Assembly: GCA_037190175.1 (NCBI GenBank)
Contig: JBBCJM010000043.1
Location: 24,801-88,800, forward strand
Origin: JBBCJM01 sp037190175
GTDB taxonomy: Bacteria; Pseudomonadota; Alphaproteobacteria; Rhodobacterales; Rhodobacteraceae
DNA length: 64,000 nt
Reading direction: 5' to 3'
Shown: positions 35,724 to 44,402 of the stretch, piece by piece
How positions within the stretch are numbered: the first letter of the stretch is position 1
How the letters are laid out: each line of letters begins with the position of its first letter
Position numbers and translations under genes: made by a program
The notes under the pieces: model-generated
The model's input: only the letters and a program-made list of their open reading frames with translations
What the model was told of the DNA's origin: nothing
The model's database searches: none

Positions 35724-37031
35724 TCACCCGCCCAGCAGCAGGTTGGGCAGCCAGTGGACGAAGCCGGGAAACAGCGCCAGGAACACCACGAAGCCCATCA
35801 TGATCAGCAGATAGGGGAAGGTGACCCGCGCGATATAGCCGGTACTTCGCCCGGTGATGTTCTGGATCACCGCGAAGTTGAAGGCCACCGGCGGGGTGAT
35901 CTGCGCCATCTCCACCACCAGCACGATGAAGATGCCGAACCACACCTTGTCGAAGCCCGCGGCCTCCACGATGGGCAGCACCACCGGCAGGGTGGTGGCG
36001 ATCATCGAGAACCCCTCCAGCGCGGTGCCGAGGATCAGGTAGAGGATCATCAGCGCCACGATCAGCATCAGCGGCGAAAGCTCCCAGCCCGAAACCGTGC
36101 CGGCCACCGCCTCGGGCACGCCCAGCACCGCGGTCACGTTGCCCAGCACCGAGGCGCCGAAGATGATCAGCCCCATCACCGAACAGGTCTGCACCGTGCC
36201 CAGAAGGATGTCGCGCAGGATGCGCCAGCTGAGCGCCCGGTGGCTGAGCGAGACGAGGAAGGCCCCCACCACCCCCAGCGCCGCGGCCTCGGAGGGCGTG
36301 GCGAGGCCGCCGTACATCGAGCCCAGCACGCAGAGGATCAGGAAGATCGCGGCCCACAGGTCCTTCAGCGCGGCGAAGCGCTGCGACAGCGGCATGTGGC
36401 GCAGGGCGCGCTCGCTTTCGGGCACCAGGTCCTTGCGGATCGTGGTGTGGATCATGATCCAGGCGCTGAACACCGCCGCCAGCAGGACGCCGGGCAGGAA
36501 GCCGGCGGTGAACAGCCGCAGCACCGATTCCTCGGCCAGCACGCCGTAGATGATCATCACGGTCGAGGGCGGGATCAGGAAGCCCAGCGTCCCCGCCCCG
36601 GCCAGGCTGCCGATGGCCACGTCGGGCGAATAGCCGCGGCGCAGAAGCTCCTTCAGCGTCATGCGGCCCACCACCTGCGTGGTTGCGGCGGAGGAGCCCG
36701 AGATGGCGGCGAAGATCGAGCAGCCGATGATGTTGACGTGCAGCAGCCGCCCGGGGATCAGCCCGGCCCAGGGGGCGAGGCCGGAAAACAGCGCCGCCGA
36801 CAGCTTGGTGCGGAACAGGAACTCGCCCATCAGCACGAAGAGCGGCAGCGCCACCAGATCGGGCGTGGTCAGGATGTTGAAGGCATATTGCGCGGTCAGC
36901 CGGCCCATCGGCAGCCCGGTGAAGATCATGCCCAGAACGATCGCGGTCGCCAGCAGCGCGATGCCGATCCAGACCCCGACCGAGAGGAAGGCGAAGAGCA
37001 GGCCGAAAAGGCCGCCGAAGACTGCGGTCAT
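35724..37031 (-). CDS. dctM: TRAP transporter large permease DctM
   Basis: A 435-residue integral membrane protein with about 12-13 hydrophobic segments and family stretches GLAPWAGLIPGRLLHVNIIGC, IPPSTVMIIYGV and EMAQITPPVAFNFAVIQ. It forms the sodium- or proton-driven channel with DctQ and receives substrate from DctP. Last gene of dctPQM. Confidence 0.93.
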   Translation of the reverse strand: MTAVFGGLFGLLFAFLSVGVWIGIALLATAIVLGMIFTGLPMGRLTAQYAFNILTTPDLVALPLFVLMGEFLFRTKLSAALFSGLAPWAGLIPGRLLHVNIIGCSIFAAISGSSAATTQVVGRMTLKELLRRGYSPDVAIGSLAGAGTLGFLIPPSTVMIIYGVLAEESVLRLFTAGFLPGVLLAAVFSAWIMIHTTIRKDLVPESERALRHMPLSQRFAALKDLWAAIFLILCVLGSMYGGLATPSEAAALGVVGAFLVSLSHRALSWRILRDILLGTVQTCSVMGLIIFGASVLGNVTAVLGVPEAVAGTVSGWELSPLMLIVALMILYLILGTALEGFSMIATTLPVVLPIVEAAGFDKVWFGIFIVLVVEMAQITPPVAFNFAVIQNITGRSTGYIARVTFPYLLIMMGFVVFLALFPGFVHWLPNLLLGG

Positions 37032-37076
37032 GTCAGGGGCCCCCTTGCGGATGGAAAGGAAGGAAAGGGCATCGCA

Positions 37077-37667
37077 TCACCCCTCGATGGCCGTGGCCGC
37101 GCCCAGCGCGGGCCGTTCGACCGGGCGGCCGGCAAGGTTGGCCAGCAGCCTGACCACCATCTGCACCGCCAGCAGCGTGGCCCCCGCCGCCAGCCCCGCC
37201 TGCGGGATCCAGAGCGGGGTGAAGCTGTCCTGCGAGACCTCGCCGAAGCGGTATGTCCGCAGCGCCAGCGCCACCAGCATCCAGGCCAGATAGACCGTGA
37301 CCACCGAACCCGCGAGGCTGGACAGGATGTCGAAGGCGCGGTGGTAACGCCCGCCGCGCATCCGCAGCAGCAGCTCGACCCGGATCTGCTGCCCGGCGCG
37401 CAGGGTCATCCCCGCGCCGAGCATGAAGGCGCCGCCCATCAGGTAGGCGCTGTATTCCCAAGCCACGCCGATGCCCGGGGGCACCGACCGGATGAACCGC
37501 GCCAGCACCGCCACCCCGATCTCGGCCAGGATCAGCCCGGTCAGCAGCAGGACGCAGAGCCCTGCCAGGAACGCGGCCACCAGGGCCAGGCCGTCCGCGA
37601 TGCGTTCCAGCATCGCGACCGGCCCGTGATCCCGGATGCCGACCGAGGCGTGCGGCACCGGCTGCAT
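37077..37667 (-). CDS. dctQ: TRAP transporter small permease DctQ
   Basis: A 196-residue protein with four hydrophobic segments and the DctQ-like WEYSAYLMGGAFMLGAGMTL. The first ATG starts one base after the dctP stop. A second start at MLERIADG, 18 residues later, is also possible. Lies between dctP and dctM. Confidence 0.87.
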   Translation of the reverse strand: MQPVPHASVGIRDHGPVAMLERIADGLALVAAFLAGLCVLLLTGLILAEIGVAVLARFIRSVPPGIGVAWEYSAYLMGGAFMLGAGMTLRAGQQIRVELLLRMRGGRYHRAFDILSSLAGSVVTVYLAWMLVALALRTYRFGEVSQDSFTPLWIPQAGLAAGATLLAVQMVVRLLANLAGRPVERPALGAATAIEG

Positions 37668-37668
37668 G

Positions 37669-38661
37669 TCACCGCGCCGCCTTGAAGGCGTCGACGATGG
37701 GCGCAGCGGCGGGAACCCGCGTCACGAACTCGGCCTGCAACGCCGCCGCGCGCTCGACCATCGCCTCGCGCAGGTCCGGCGAGATCTCGACCACGGTCAT
37801 CCCCTGCTCGACCATCCGTTGCAGGCTGTCCAGGTCGCCCTGGCGCGAGACCTCCCAGAACTCGGGCTCGAGCCGCCTGGCGGTGTCCTCGATGGCGGCG
37901 CGCTGCGCGTCGCTCAGGCCGTTCCAGGTGTCGAGGTTGATCGTCACCATATTCGACCCCCAGGTGTGGTTGGTCGGATAGATGTATTGCAGGAATTCCC
38001 AGAACTTGCCGTCCACGCCCGAGGTGGCCGAGGTCGCCACCCCCGCCACCCGGCCCGAGGCCAGCGCCGGGATCAGCTCGCCCCAGGGCATCGCCACGCC
38101 GGCCATGCCGATGGCCGAGACCACGTCGACGGTGTTCTTGTCCGCACCCCGCACCGGGATGCCGCGGAAGTCGCCGATGTCGTCGACCAGCACCTTCAGG
38201 TACACGTACTGCGCCGGCGAGGGCACCATGTAGAGGATCTTCTGGTTGTGCTTTTCCGCCAGCTCCTCGAACACCGGGCGGACATGGGCATGGTATTCCT
38301 TCAGCTCTTCCATCGAGCCGACCAGGAAGGGCACGCCCTCCACCCCGAACAGCGGGTCGACGCCCACCTGCTGGCTGATGTTGATGTCGGCCATCTCGAC
38401 CAGCCCGTCGCGCACCGCGGTCAGTTGGTCGGGCCCCTTGAAGCCCAGCGAGCCGCCGGCCTTGACCGAGATCAGCACCTCGCCGTTGGTGGCCTTGGCC
38501 ACCTCCTCGGCGAAGCGCATCGCGTTCGCGACCATGAAGTTCGATTCCGGCAGGATGTCGGACAGGTTCAGCCGGGTCTGGCCCAGCGCGGGCACCGCGG
38601 TCAGCGCCATGGCGGCGGCAAGCATCGTGCCCTTGAGGGTGGTTCGCATCGCATGGATCAT
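37669..38661 (-). CDS. dctP: TRAP transporter periplasmic substrate-binding protein DctP
   Basis: A 330-residue DctP-type receptor with an N-terminal signal peptide (cleavage near ALGQTR, about residue 28). The conserved arginine region DFRGIPVRGADKNTVDVV is expected to bind a carboxylate. ATG 38661 follows AGGAAAGG. The neighbouring pxp/acc genes suggest a cyclic amide or carboxylic acid ligand such as 5-oxoproline, but this is inference from context. Confidence 0.9.
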   Translation of the reverse strand: MIHAMRTTLKGTMLAAAMALTAVPALGQTRLNLSDILPESNFMVANAMRFAEEVAKATNGEVLISVKAGGSLGFKGPDQLTAVRDGLVEMADINISQQVGVDPLFGVEGVPFLVGSMEELKEYHAHVRPVFEELAEKHNQKILYMVPSPAQYVYLKVLVDDIGDFRGIPVRGADKNTVDVVSAIGMAGVAMPWGELIPALASGRVAGVATSATSGVDGKFWEFLQYIYPTNHTWGSNMVTINLDTWNGLSDAQRAAIEDTARRLEPEFWEVSRQGDLDSLQRMVEQGMTVVEISPDLREAMVERAAALQAEFVTRVPAAAPIVDAFKAAR

Positions 38662-38893
38662 GCTGGCATCCTTTCCTGTTGGATCGTGAAGGGGCAGCGG
38701 GGTTGGATCCCGCCGGGATTGTGGGCGGCCGCCCGGGGCCTCGGGGGCCCGGCCGGATCGGAGGCCCTGGCCGGGATCGCCCGGGGGGCCGATTGTCTTG
38801 AAGGTTTTCCGAAGTTACCCGCCGGGGGGCGGTGGCGGCAAACAGCAGTTGCGTCTGACGTGATCGGCGATTCTTATGGATGGGCCCGGCCGG
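38662..38893. other. Intergenic leader of dctPQM with shared 15-bp motif
   Basis: These 232 bases hold no gene. Bases 38853-38867 (GTCTGACGTGATCGG) occur again in inverted orientation at 44322-44336, upstream of the accB operon, so both ends of the cluster carry the element. The rest is GC-rich with short palindromes (for example GGGGCCTCGGGGGCCC). Promoter elements for dctP are not clear. Confidence 0.5.
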
Positions 38894-39667
38894 CTATTTG
38901 TGGCCGGTCAGGATCACCTCGTCGCCCACCCGCTTGGCAGTGCGCAGCCCGCCGGGCACCTGCAGGGTGGGCAGAAGCTCGATCAGCCCGATGTTCACGT
39001 ATTGCGGGGCGCCCAGGGCATATTCCACGGCATCCGCGATGTCCGAGGTCTGCGGCATCTCGAACCCCTCGAAATATTTCCGCCTGGCCTCGGCGGGGTC
39101 GATCTTCTCGACATGGGCGAAGATGTCGGTCTCCACCCGGCCGGGGCTGATCTCGGTCACCCGCACCCGGCGGCCAAAGGCATCCACCCGCAGCTGGCGC
39201 GACACGGTGTGCATCGCCGCCTTGGTGGCGTGATAGGCGATATGGCCGCCGAATTCGTAATGCCCGGCCATCGAGGTGATGTTGACGATATGCCCCCGGT
39301 CGCGCGCCATCATCCCGGGCAGCAGCAGGCGGGCCAGATGCAGCGCGGCGCGCAGGTTCACGTCGATCTGCTCGTCGATGTCGAAGGCGTTGGAGTTCAG
39401 CAGGCTGCCGGGCCGCGACACGCCGGCATTGTTGACCAGCACGTCGATCTCCAGGTCGCGGACGATGGCGGTCAGGACCTCGGTGTCGGACACATCGACG
39501 GCATGGGGCACCACCCCGCATTTGTCCTGCAACTCGGCCAGTTTCCCGGCATTCCGCGCCAGGGCGTGGACGGTCAGCCCCCCGGCGCGCAGCCGCTCGG
39601 CGATGGCCCAGCCCATGCCGCCCGAGGCGCCGGTGACCAGCGCGGTCCTGTAGGGAGAGAATGCCAT
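38894..39667 (-). CDS. Short-chain dehydrogenase/reductase
   Basis: A 257-residue Rossmann-fold SDR with cofactor loop TGASGGMG, NNAG, catalytic serine in ITSMAGHY and the YHATK (YxxxK) motif. Acidic and basic residues after the first fold do not decide NAD versus NADP. It is 31 bases downstream of pxpA on the same strand and probably ends the acc/pxp operon. Substrate unknown. Confidence 0.85.
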   Translation of the reverse strand: MAFSPYRTALVTGASGGMGWAIAERLRAGGLTVHALARNAGKLAELQDKCGVVPHAVDVSDTEVLTAIVRDLEIDVLVNNAGVSRPGSLLNSNAFDIDEQIDVNLRAALHLARLLLPGMMARDRGHIVNITSMAGHYEFGGHIAYHATKAAMHTVSRQLRVDAFGRRVRVTEISPGRVETDIFAHVEKIDPAEARRKYFEGFEMPQTSDIADAVEYALGAPQYVNIGLIELLPTLQVPGGLRTAKRVGDEVILTGHK

Positions 39668-39698
39668 GTCGGTCTTCCTTTTCGTTCGGGGGCCGCGG

Positions 39699-40460
39699 TC
39701 AGTGGCGCGACAGCGGGGTGACGGCGCCGCCCTGCGCGGTGATGGTCTGGTTGAGGCGTCGGGCCAGCGCCACCGCGCCGGCCGTGTCGGAATGGACCAG
39801 GATCGAGCGCACCGGCATCGGGATCGTGGTGCCGTCGGTGGTGTCGATCTCGGCGGTCTGGATCACGCGCAGCACCCGCTCGACCACCTGTTCCACGTCA
39901 TGGATCACCGCACCGGGCTGGCTGCGGGGGGCGAGCTGGCCGTTCGCCAGATAGCCGCGGTCGGCCAGGAACAGCCGCACCGTGCGCCCGCCGCGTTCCT
40001 GTACCGCCGCCTCCAGCGCGCTGCCGGGCAGCACGAGGAAGGCGAGCGTGGGGTCGAAGGCCAGCGTGGCCTCCGCCACCGCCGCGGCGATGACGGGGTC
40101 GCTGCTGGCCAGGTTGCCCAGCGCGCCATGCGGGTTCATGTGGGTGATGCGGTGCCCGGCCCGCCGGGCGATCCCCTCCAGCGCGCCCAGCTGGTAAAGC
40201 ACATGCGCCTCGATCTCGTTGGGCGGCATGTCGATCCGGCGGCGGCCGAAGCCCATGCGGTCGGGAAAGCTGACATGCGCGCCCAGGTCCACGCCGTGGT
40301 CGCGGGCGAGGCGGATGGTGCGGTCCATGATCAGCGGATCGCCGGCGTGATAGCCGCAGGCGACGTTGGCGGAACTGACATGGGCCATCAGCGCGGCGTC
40401 GTCGGCGATGGTATAGGGGCCGAAGCCCTCGCCCATGTCGGAATTGATGTCGATGATCAT
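39699..40460 (-). CDS. pxpA: 5-oxoprolinase subunit PxpA (LamB/YcsF family)
   Basis: A 253-residue LamB/YcsF protein with INSDMGEGFGPY, SSANVACGYHAGDP and GAHVSFPD, all diagnostic. PxpA with PxpB and PxpC forms the prokaryotic ATP-dependent 5-oxoprolinase, which opens pyroglutamate to glutamate. Here it follows a carrier-like protein by an ATGA overlap, inside an operon that also has accBC, so it may act on a carboxylated or related lactam (inference). Confidence 0.92.
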   Translation of the reverse strand: MIIDINSDMGEGFGPYTIADDAALMAHVSSANVACGYHAGDPLIMDRTIRLARDHGVDLGAHVSFPDRMGFGRRRIDMPPNEIEAHVLYQLGALEGIARRAGHRITHMNPHGALGNLASSDPVIAAAVAEATLAFDPTLAFLVLPGSALEAAVQERGGRTVRLFLADRGYLANGQLAPRSQPGAVIHDVEQVVERVLRVIQTAEIDTTDGTTIPMPVRSILVHSDTAGAVALARRLNQTITAQGGAVTPLSRH

Positions 40461-40831
40461 GGGATTGCCCGCAGGTTGAAGAGGATGTCGCCGAAGCCCA
40501 CAGGGCCTTCGGCCACGGGTTCCGCCACGCCCGCGGCGGGGGCGGCGACCACCCAGCGGACCGGGCCGTGCAGCACATAGCCCAGCACCTCGCCCCCGCC
40601 GACCGGGCCCTCCAGCGGCGGCAGGCCGTCGTCGGCGCCGCGGGGCAGGAAGGTGCCGATGGCGGGGCTGGGCACGGGCGTGGCGCGGGGCGGCGGCGGG
40701 GGTGCCGGGACATGGTGCATGGGGGCGAGGACCAGCCGCAGCCGCTCCTCCCCCGCCTGCACCACCAGCCGCTGGGTGCCGGTGGCGCGCATCGCGGCGA
40801 TCAGGCGGTTCAGGTCGGCGTCGTCGAACAT
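40457..40831 (-). CDS. Biotin-carrier-like protein lacking the biotinyl lysine
   Basis: A 124-residue protein with a helical N-terminus, a proline-rich linker (APPPPPPRATPVPSP) and a C-terminal lipoyl/biotinyl-like domain (PAAGVAEPVAEG, VGFGDILFNLR). At the place of the biotin motif EAMKM it reads VLHGPVRWV, so there is no attachment lysine. It is coupled to pxpC (TGATG) and to pxpA (ATGA). A complete BCCP with EAMK is encoded at 43794, so this protein may be a structural or regulatory relative rather than a carrier. Confidence 0.7.
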   Translation of the reverse strand: MFDDADLNRLIAAMRATGTQRLVVQAGEERLRLVLAPMHHVPAPPPPPRATPVPSPAIGTFLPRGADDGLPPLEGPVGGGEVLGYVLHGPVRWVVAAPAAGVAEPVAEGPVGFGDILFNLRAIP

Positions 40832-41802
40832 CAGCCCCAGGCCCCCTGCAATGCCATTGCCTCGGCCAGCGCGGCGCGGACGCTGGCTAGCCATTGCTCC
40901 TGCTCCGCCGCCGCCCCGGCCGCCTCGGCCAGCCCGACCCTGAGGAAACGGATGCTGTCGCCCGGCCGCGCCTGCGCGATGCGCCACAGGTCGGGCTCGA
41001 TCACCGCGGCGATCTTGGGGTAGCCGCCCATGGTGGCGCTGTCGGCCAGCTGGATAATCGGCTGCCCGCCGCCCGGCACCTGCACGATGCCCGGCACGAT
41101 CCCGTGCGAGCGCAACTCGCCCGTGGCCCGCCGTTCCAGCGCCTGCCCTTCCAGCCGGAAGCCCTGCCGGTTGCATTCGCGGGTGACGCGCCAGGGGGCG
41201 GACCAGAAGGCGGCCAGCGACTCCGGGCTGAAGTCGTCATGCTCGGCCGAGGGCAGGGCGCGCAGTTCGATGGCCTCCCCCGTCCGCAGCGCCGGCGGCG
41301 TCAGGCTGAACCCGGCGGGCGGCAAGGGGGGCGTTTCGGCGCTTTCCGCGCGCAGCATGTCGCCCGCCGCCAGCACCCGCCCCTCGAACCCCCCGAACCC
41401 CTCGCGCAGCTGGGTGCTGCGCGAGCCCAGCACCGGCGCCACCGCGATGCCGCCAGGCAGCGCCAGATAGACCTGCGCGCCGGCACTCATCGGGCCGAGT
41501 TCCAGCACCTGCCCGGCCTCGGCCACGCCCGCCCAGAAGCGCGGCAGGGCCCGTCCATCCAGCCGCGCCCCGCAACCCGCGCCGGCCAGTGCGAACGCCT
41601 GCCGCCCGGCGAAACGGAACCGCGCCGGGGTCAGCGGGATTTCCAGCGTCGCCGCATTTTCATCGTTGCCCAGCAGCAGGTTGGCCAACCGATGCGCCAG
41701 CGCATCCATCGCCCCGGCCCGGCCCAGCCCCTGATGCCAATGCCCGTCGCGGCCCAGATCCTGCACCGTGGCCAGCGGCGGGATGCCCAGCACCTCGATC
41801 AT
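40831..41802 (-). CDS. pxpC: 5-oxoprolinase/urea amidolyase family subunit PxpC (AHS2)
   Basis: A 323-residue AHS2/KipA domain protein with VQDLGRDGHWHQGLGRAGAM at the N-terminus, TLEIPLTPARFRF, and GQPIIQLADSATMGGYPKIA near residue 250. The same domain forms part of the carboxyltransferase of urea carboxylase. ATG 41802 is in an ATGA overlap with pxpB. Confidence 0.92.
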   Translation of the reverse strand: MIEVLGIPPLATVQDLGRDGHWHQGLGRAGAMDALAHRLANLLLGNDENAATLEIPLTPARFRFAGRQAFALAGAGCGARLDGRALPRFWAGVAEAGQVLELGPMSAGAQVYLALPGGIAVAPVLGSRSTQLREGFGGFEGRVLAAGDMLRAESAETPPLPPAGFSLTPPALRTGEAIELRALPSAEHDDFSPESLAAFWSAPWRVTRECNRQGFRLEGQALERRATGELRSHGIVPGIVQVPGGGQPIIQLADSATMGGYPKIAAVIEPDLWRIAQARPGDSIRFLRVGLAEAAGAAAEQEQWLASVRAALAEAMALQGAWG

Positions 41803-42452
41803 GCCAGCACCTCGGCGGGGTGAAACCGGATGCGGTCGCCGGGCGCCAGCAGCGCGGCGGGGCTGCGGGCGGGGTCGAAGAAGGCCACATCGGCGCTGCC
41901 GATGGTGTTCCAGCCGCTGGGCCCGGCCGAGGCCGACACCCCGGTCTGCAACCCCGCCAGCGACAGCGATCCGCCGGGCAGCCGCGTCAGCGGCACCTTG
42001 CGGCGCGGGGTCTGCAAGCGGGGGTCGAGACCCCCCAGATAGCAATAGCCGGCATGGCTGCCCACGGCGTAGACGGTATACACCGGCGCGGTATGCAGGT
42101 GGATCACCTGGCCGATGGAAAGGCCCGTCATCTCGGCCACCTCGGCCAGATGCGGCCCGCCGGGGCCGCCGAAGGTGACCTGAACCTCCAGCAGCCGCCC
42201 CTCGACCTCGCGCCGCACGCCGCTCTGCCACAGCGCGGTCAGATCGCGTTCCAGCCGGGCCGGATCGGTGGGCACCCGGTCGAGCAGCAGGGTCAGGTTG
42301 GTCATCCCCGGCACCGCCTCGCGCACGCCGTCCCATCCGGCGGCCTCGGCGGCCATGGCCCAGAACCGCTGCTGGTGCGGCAGGTCGAAGGGGCAGGCGG
42401 CCTCGAACACCACCGCGCGGCTGCCGATGAGGGAAAGCCGGGTGTCAGCCAT
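41799..42452 (-). CDS. pxpB: 5-oxoprolinase/urea amidolyase family subunit PxpB (AHS1)
   Basis: A 217-residue AHS1/KipI domain protein with VPGMTNLTLLLD, GGPGGPHLAEVAEMTGLS, SHAGYCYLGGLDPRLQTPRR and AGPSGWNTIGS, all family hallmarks. It partners PxpC. Overlaps accC by eight bases, which places the biotin carboxylase in the same coupled operon. Confidence 0.92.
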   Translation of the reverse strand: MADTRLSLIGSRAVVFEAACPFDLPHQQRFWAMAAEAAGWDGVREAVPGMTNLTLLLDRVPTDPARLERDLTALWQSGVRREVEGRLLEVQVTFGGPGGPHLAEVAEMTGLSIGQVIHLHTAPVYTVYAVGSHAGYCYLGGLDPRLQTPRRKVPLTRLPGGSLSLAGLQTGVSASAGPSGWNTIGSADVAFFDPARSPAALLAPGDRIRFHPAEVLA

Positions 42453-43797
42453 CGGCCTGCGCCTTCAGCCAGTGTTCCAGATGGTGGATGCTGACCCCGC
42501 CGGCGGCGAAGCCGGGCTCGGCGAGCATCCTCAGGTGCAGGGGGATGTTGGTTTTCACCCCCTCGATCCGCATCTCGGCCAGCGCCGCGCGCATGCGGGC
42601 CAGCGCCTCGGCCCGGTCGGCGCCATGGGCGATCACCTTGGCGATCATCGAATCGTAATGCGCGGGGATGACAGAGCCGGCGCCGACATGGGTGTCCACC
42701 CGGACCCCCGGGCCGCCGGGCAGGTGGATCGCCGCGATCCGGCCCGGGCTGGGGGCGAAAGTCTCGGGGTCCTCGGCGTTGATCCGGCATTCCACGGCAT
42801 GGCCGTTCCGCGCGATCTCGGACTGCGCAAAGGGCAGCGCGGCGCCCCGCGCCACCTCGATCTGCAGCGCCACGATGTCCAGCCCCGTCACCAACTCGGT
42901 CACAGGATGCTCGACCTGGATGCGGGTGTTCATCTCGATGAAGTAGAACTGCCCGTCCTCATACAGGAACTCGAAGGTCCCGGCGCCGACATAGCCGATC
43001 TCGCGGCAGGCGGCGGCGCAGCGGTCGCCGATGGCGGCGATCAGCGAACGGTCGATGCCCGGCGCAGGGGCCTCTTCGATCAGCTTCTGGTGGCGGCGCT
43101 GCATGGAACAGTCGCGCTCGCCCAGCCACAGCGCATTGCCGTGGCGGTCGGCGATCACCTGGATCTCGACGTGGCGGGGGCGTTCGAGGAATTTCTCGAT
43201 GTAGATTTCGGGGTTGCCGAAGAACCGCGTGGCCTCCTGCCGGGTCAGCAGGAAGGCATCGGCCAGTTCGCCCTGCCCCCGCACCACCCGCATCCCGCGC
43301 CCGCCGCCGCCGCCCGCGGCCTTGAGGATCACCGGATAGCCGATCTGCGCCGCGATGGCGGCCACCCCGGCCGGGTCCTCGGGCAGCACGGCATCGGGGC
43401 CGGGCACGCAGGGAACGCCGGCGCGCAGCATGGCGCGCTTGGCCTCGACCTTGTCGCCCATCATCCGCATCACCGCGGCATCCGGCCCGATCAGCCGCAG
43501 CCCGGCCGCCGCCACCGCCTCGGCGAACTCCGGGCGCTCGGACAGGAAGCCATAGCCCGGATGCACCAGTCCGGCGCCGGTCAGCCGCGCCGCGGCCAGG
43601 ATGGCGGGGATGTTGAGATAGCTTTTCTGCGCCGGCGCCGGGCCGATGCAGACGGCGGCATCGGCGAGCGCCAGATACGAAGCACCCCGGTCGGCCTCGG
43701 AATGCACGCAGGCGGCGCGCAGGCCCAGCCGGCGGCAGGCGCGCAGGATGCGCAGGGCGATCTCGCCCCGGTTGGCGATCAGCACGGTGTCGGTCAT
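42445..43797 (-). CDS. accC: Biotin carboxylase subunit (AccC family)
   Basis: A 450-residue ATP-grasp biotin carboxylase with IANRGEIALRI at the N-terminus, HPGYGFLSE, GGGGRGMR, EMNTRIQVEHPVTE and the catalytic region of the C-terminal domain (ECRINAEDP). It carboxylates biotin on the carrier encoded just upstream. It is part of an acc/pxp operon with no accA or accD, so it is probably dedicated to the PxpBC system rather than fatty acid synthesis. Confidence 0.9.
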   Translation of the reverse strand: MTDTVLIANRGEIALRILRACRRLGLRAACVHSEADRGASYLALADAAVCIGPAPAQKSYLNIPAILAAARLTGAGLVHPGYGFLSERPEFAEAVAAAGLRLIGPDAAVMRMMGDKVEAKRAMLRAGVPCVPGPDAVLPEDPAGVAAIAAQIGYPVILKAAGGGGGRGMRVVRGQGELADAFLLTRQEATRFFGNPEIYIEKFLERPRHVEIQVIADRHGNALWLGERDCSMQRRHQKLIEEAPAPGIDRSLIAAIGDRCAAACREIGYVGAGTFEFLYEDGQFYFIEMNTRIQVEHPVTELVTGLDIVALQIEVARGAALPFAQSEIARNGHAVECRINAEDPETFAPSPGRIAAIHLPGGPGVRVDTHVGAGSVIPAHYDSMIAKVIAHGADRAEALARMRAALAEMRIEGVKTNIPLHLRMLAEPGFAAGGVSIHHLEHWLKAQADG

Positions 43798-44228
43798 GCC
43801 CGCAACCTCAGCAGCACCGCCCCGGCCTCCACCACCTCGCCATCGGCGACCAGCACGCGATCCACCGTGCCCGCGGCGGGGGCGGCGACCGCGGTCACCA
43901 CCTTCATCGCCTCGATCAGGCACACCGTCTGGCCCGCGGCCACCGCATCGCCCGGCTGCACGAAGGGGGCCGCACCGGGCGCGGGGGCGAGCAGGCACAG
44001 GCCCGACAGGGGCGCGACGATGGCCGCGCCCTCGGCCGGGCCTTCGCCCGCCGGCACCGCCACCGCCGCGCCCGAGGCCGGCCCCGCCGGAGTGGGAGCG
44101 CCCCCGGCCGCCGACACCTGACGCCGGATGTCGATGCGCACGCCCCCGAGGGTGACGGAACATTCCGCCAGCCCCTGCGCGGCGGCCCATTCCAGCCGGG
44201 CGATGATCTGATCCACCCCGATCGGCAT
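43794..44228 (-). CDS. accB: Biotin carboxyl carrier protein (AccB family)
   Basis: A 144-residue carrier protein: an N-terminal helical part, an Ala/Pro/Gly-rich linker (about 45-70) and a C-terminal biotinyl domain with the attachment motif IEAMKV (lysine near residue 108) and a capping GTVDRVLVADGE. ATG 44228 follows AGGGACGGACA. ATGA overlap with accC. It starts the accB-accC-pxpBC operon. Confidence 0.9.
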   Translation of the reverse strand: MPIGVDQIIARLEWAAAQGLAECSVTLGGVRIDIRRQVSAAGGAPTPAGPASGAAVAVPAGEGPAEGAAIVAPLSGLCLLAPAPGAAPFVQPGDAVAAGQTVCLIEAMKVVTAVAAPAAGTVDRVLVADGEVVEAGAVLLRLRA

Positions 44229-44274
44229 TGTCCGTCCCTGTGCCCGTTGCAAAGGACCCTAGCACTCGCGGATT

Positions 44275-44343
44275 CCGATGATGTCAGAGCGGTTTCGGAT
44301 GGCCCGCGGCCATCGCGAAAACCGATCACGTCAGACCCATCGG
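44275..44343. repeat. Imperfect inverted repeat in the accB/aldolase divergent region
   Basis: CCGATG (44275) to CATCGG (44343) bounds a 69-bp imperfect palindrome whose halves share GTCAGA, CGGTTT and ATGGCC. The right half holds CCGATCACGTCAGAC (44322-44336), which is repeated inverted at 38853-38867. It lies between the accB start (minus) and the aldolase start (plus) and may be an operator or a small dispersed element. Confidence 0.6.
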
Positions 44344-44402
44344 CTGTTATCCCCGCCGCCCCCGCCGCCCTATGCTTCCGGCCGGACCGGCAGGAGCGAC
44401 AG

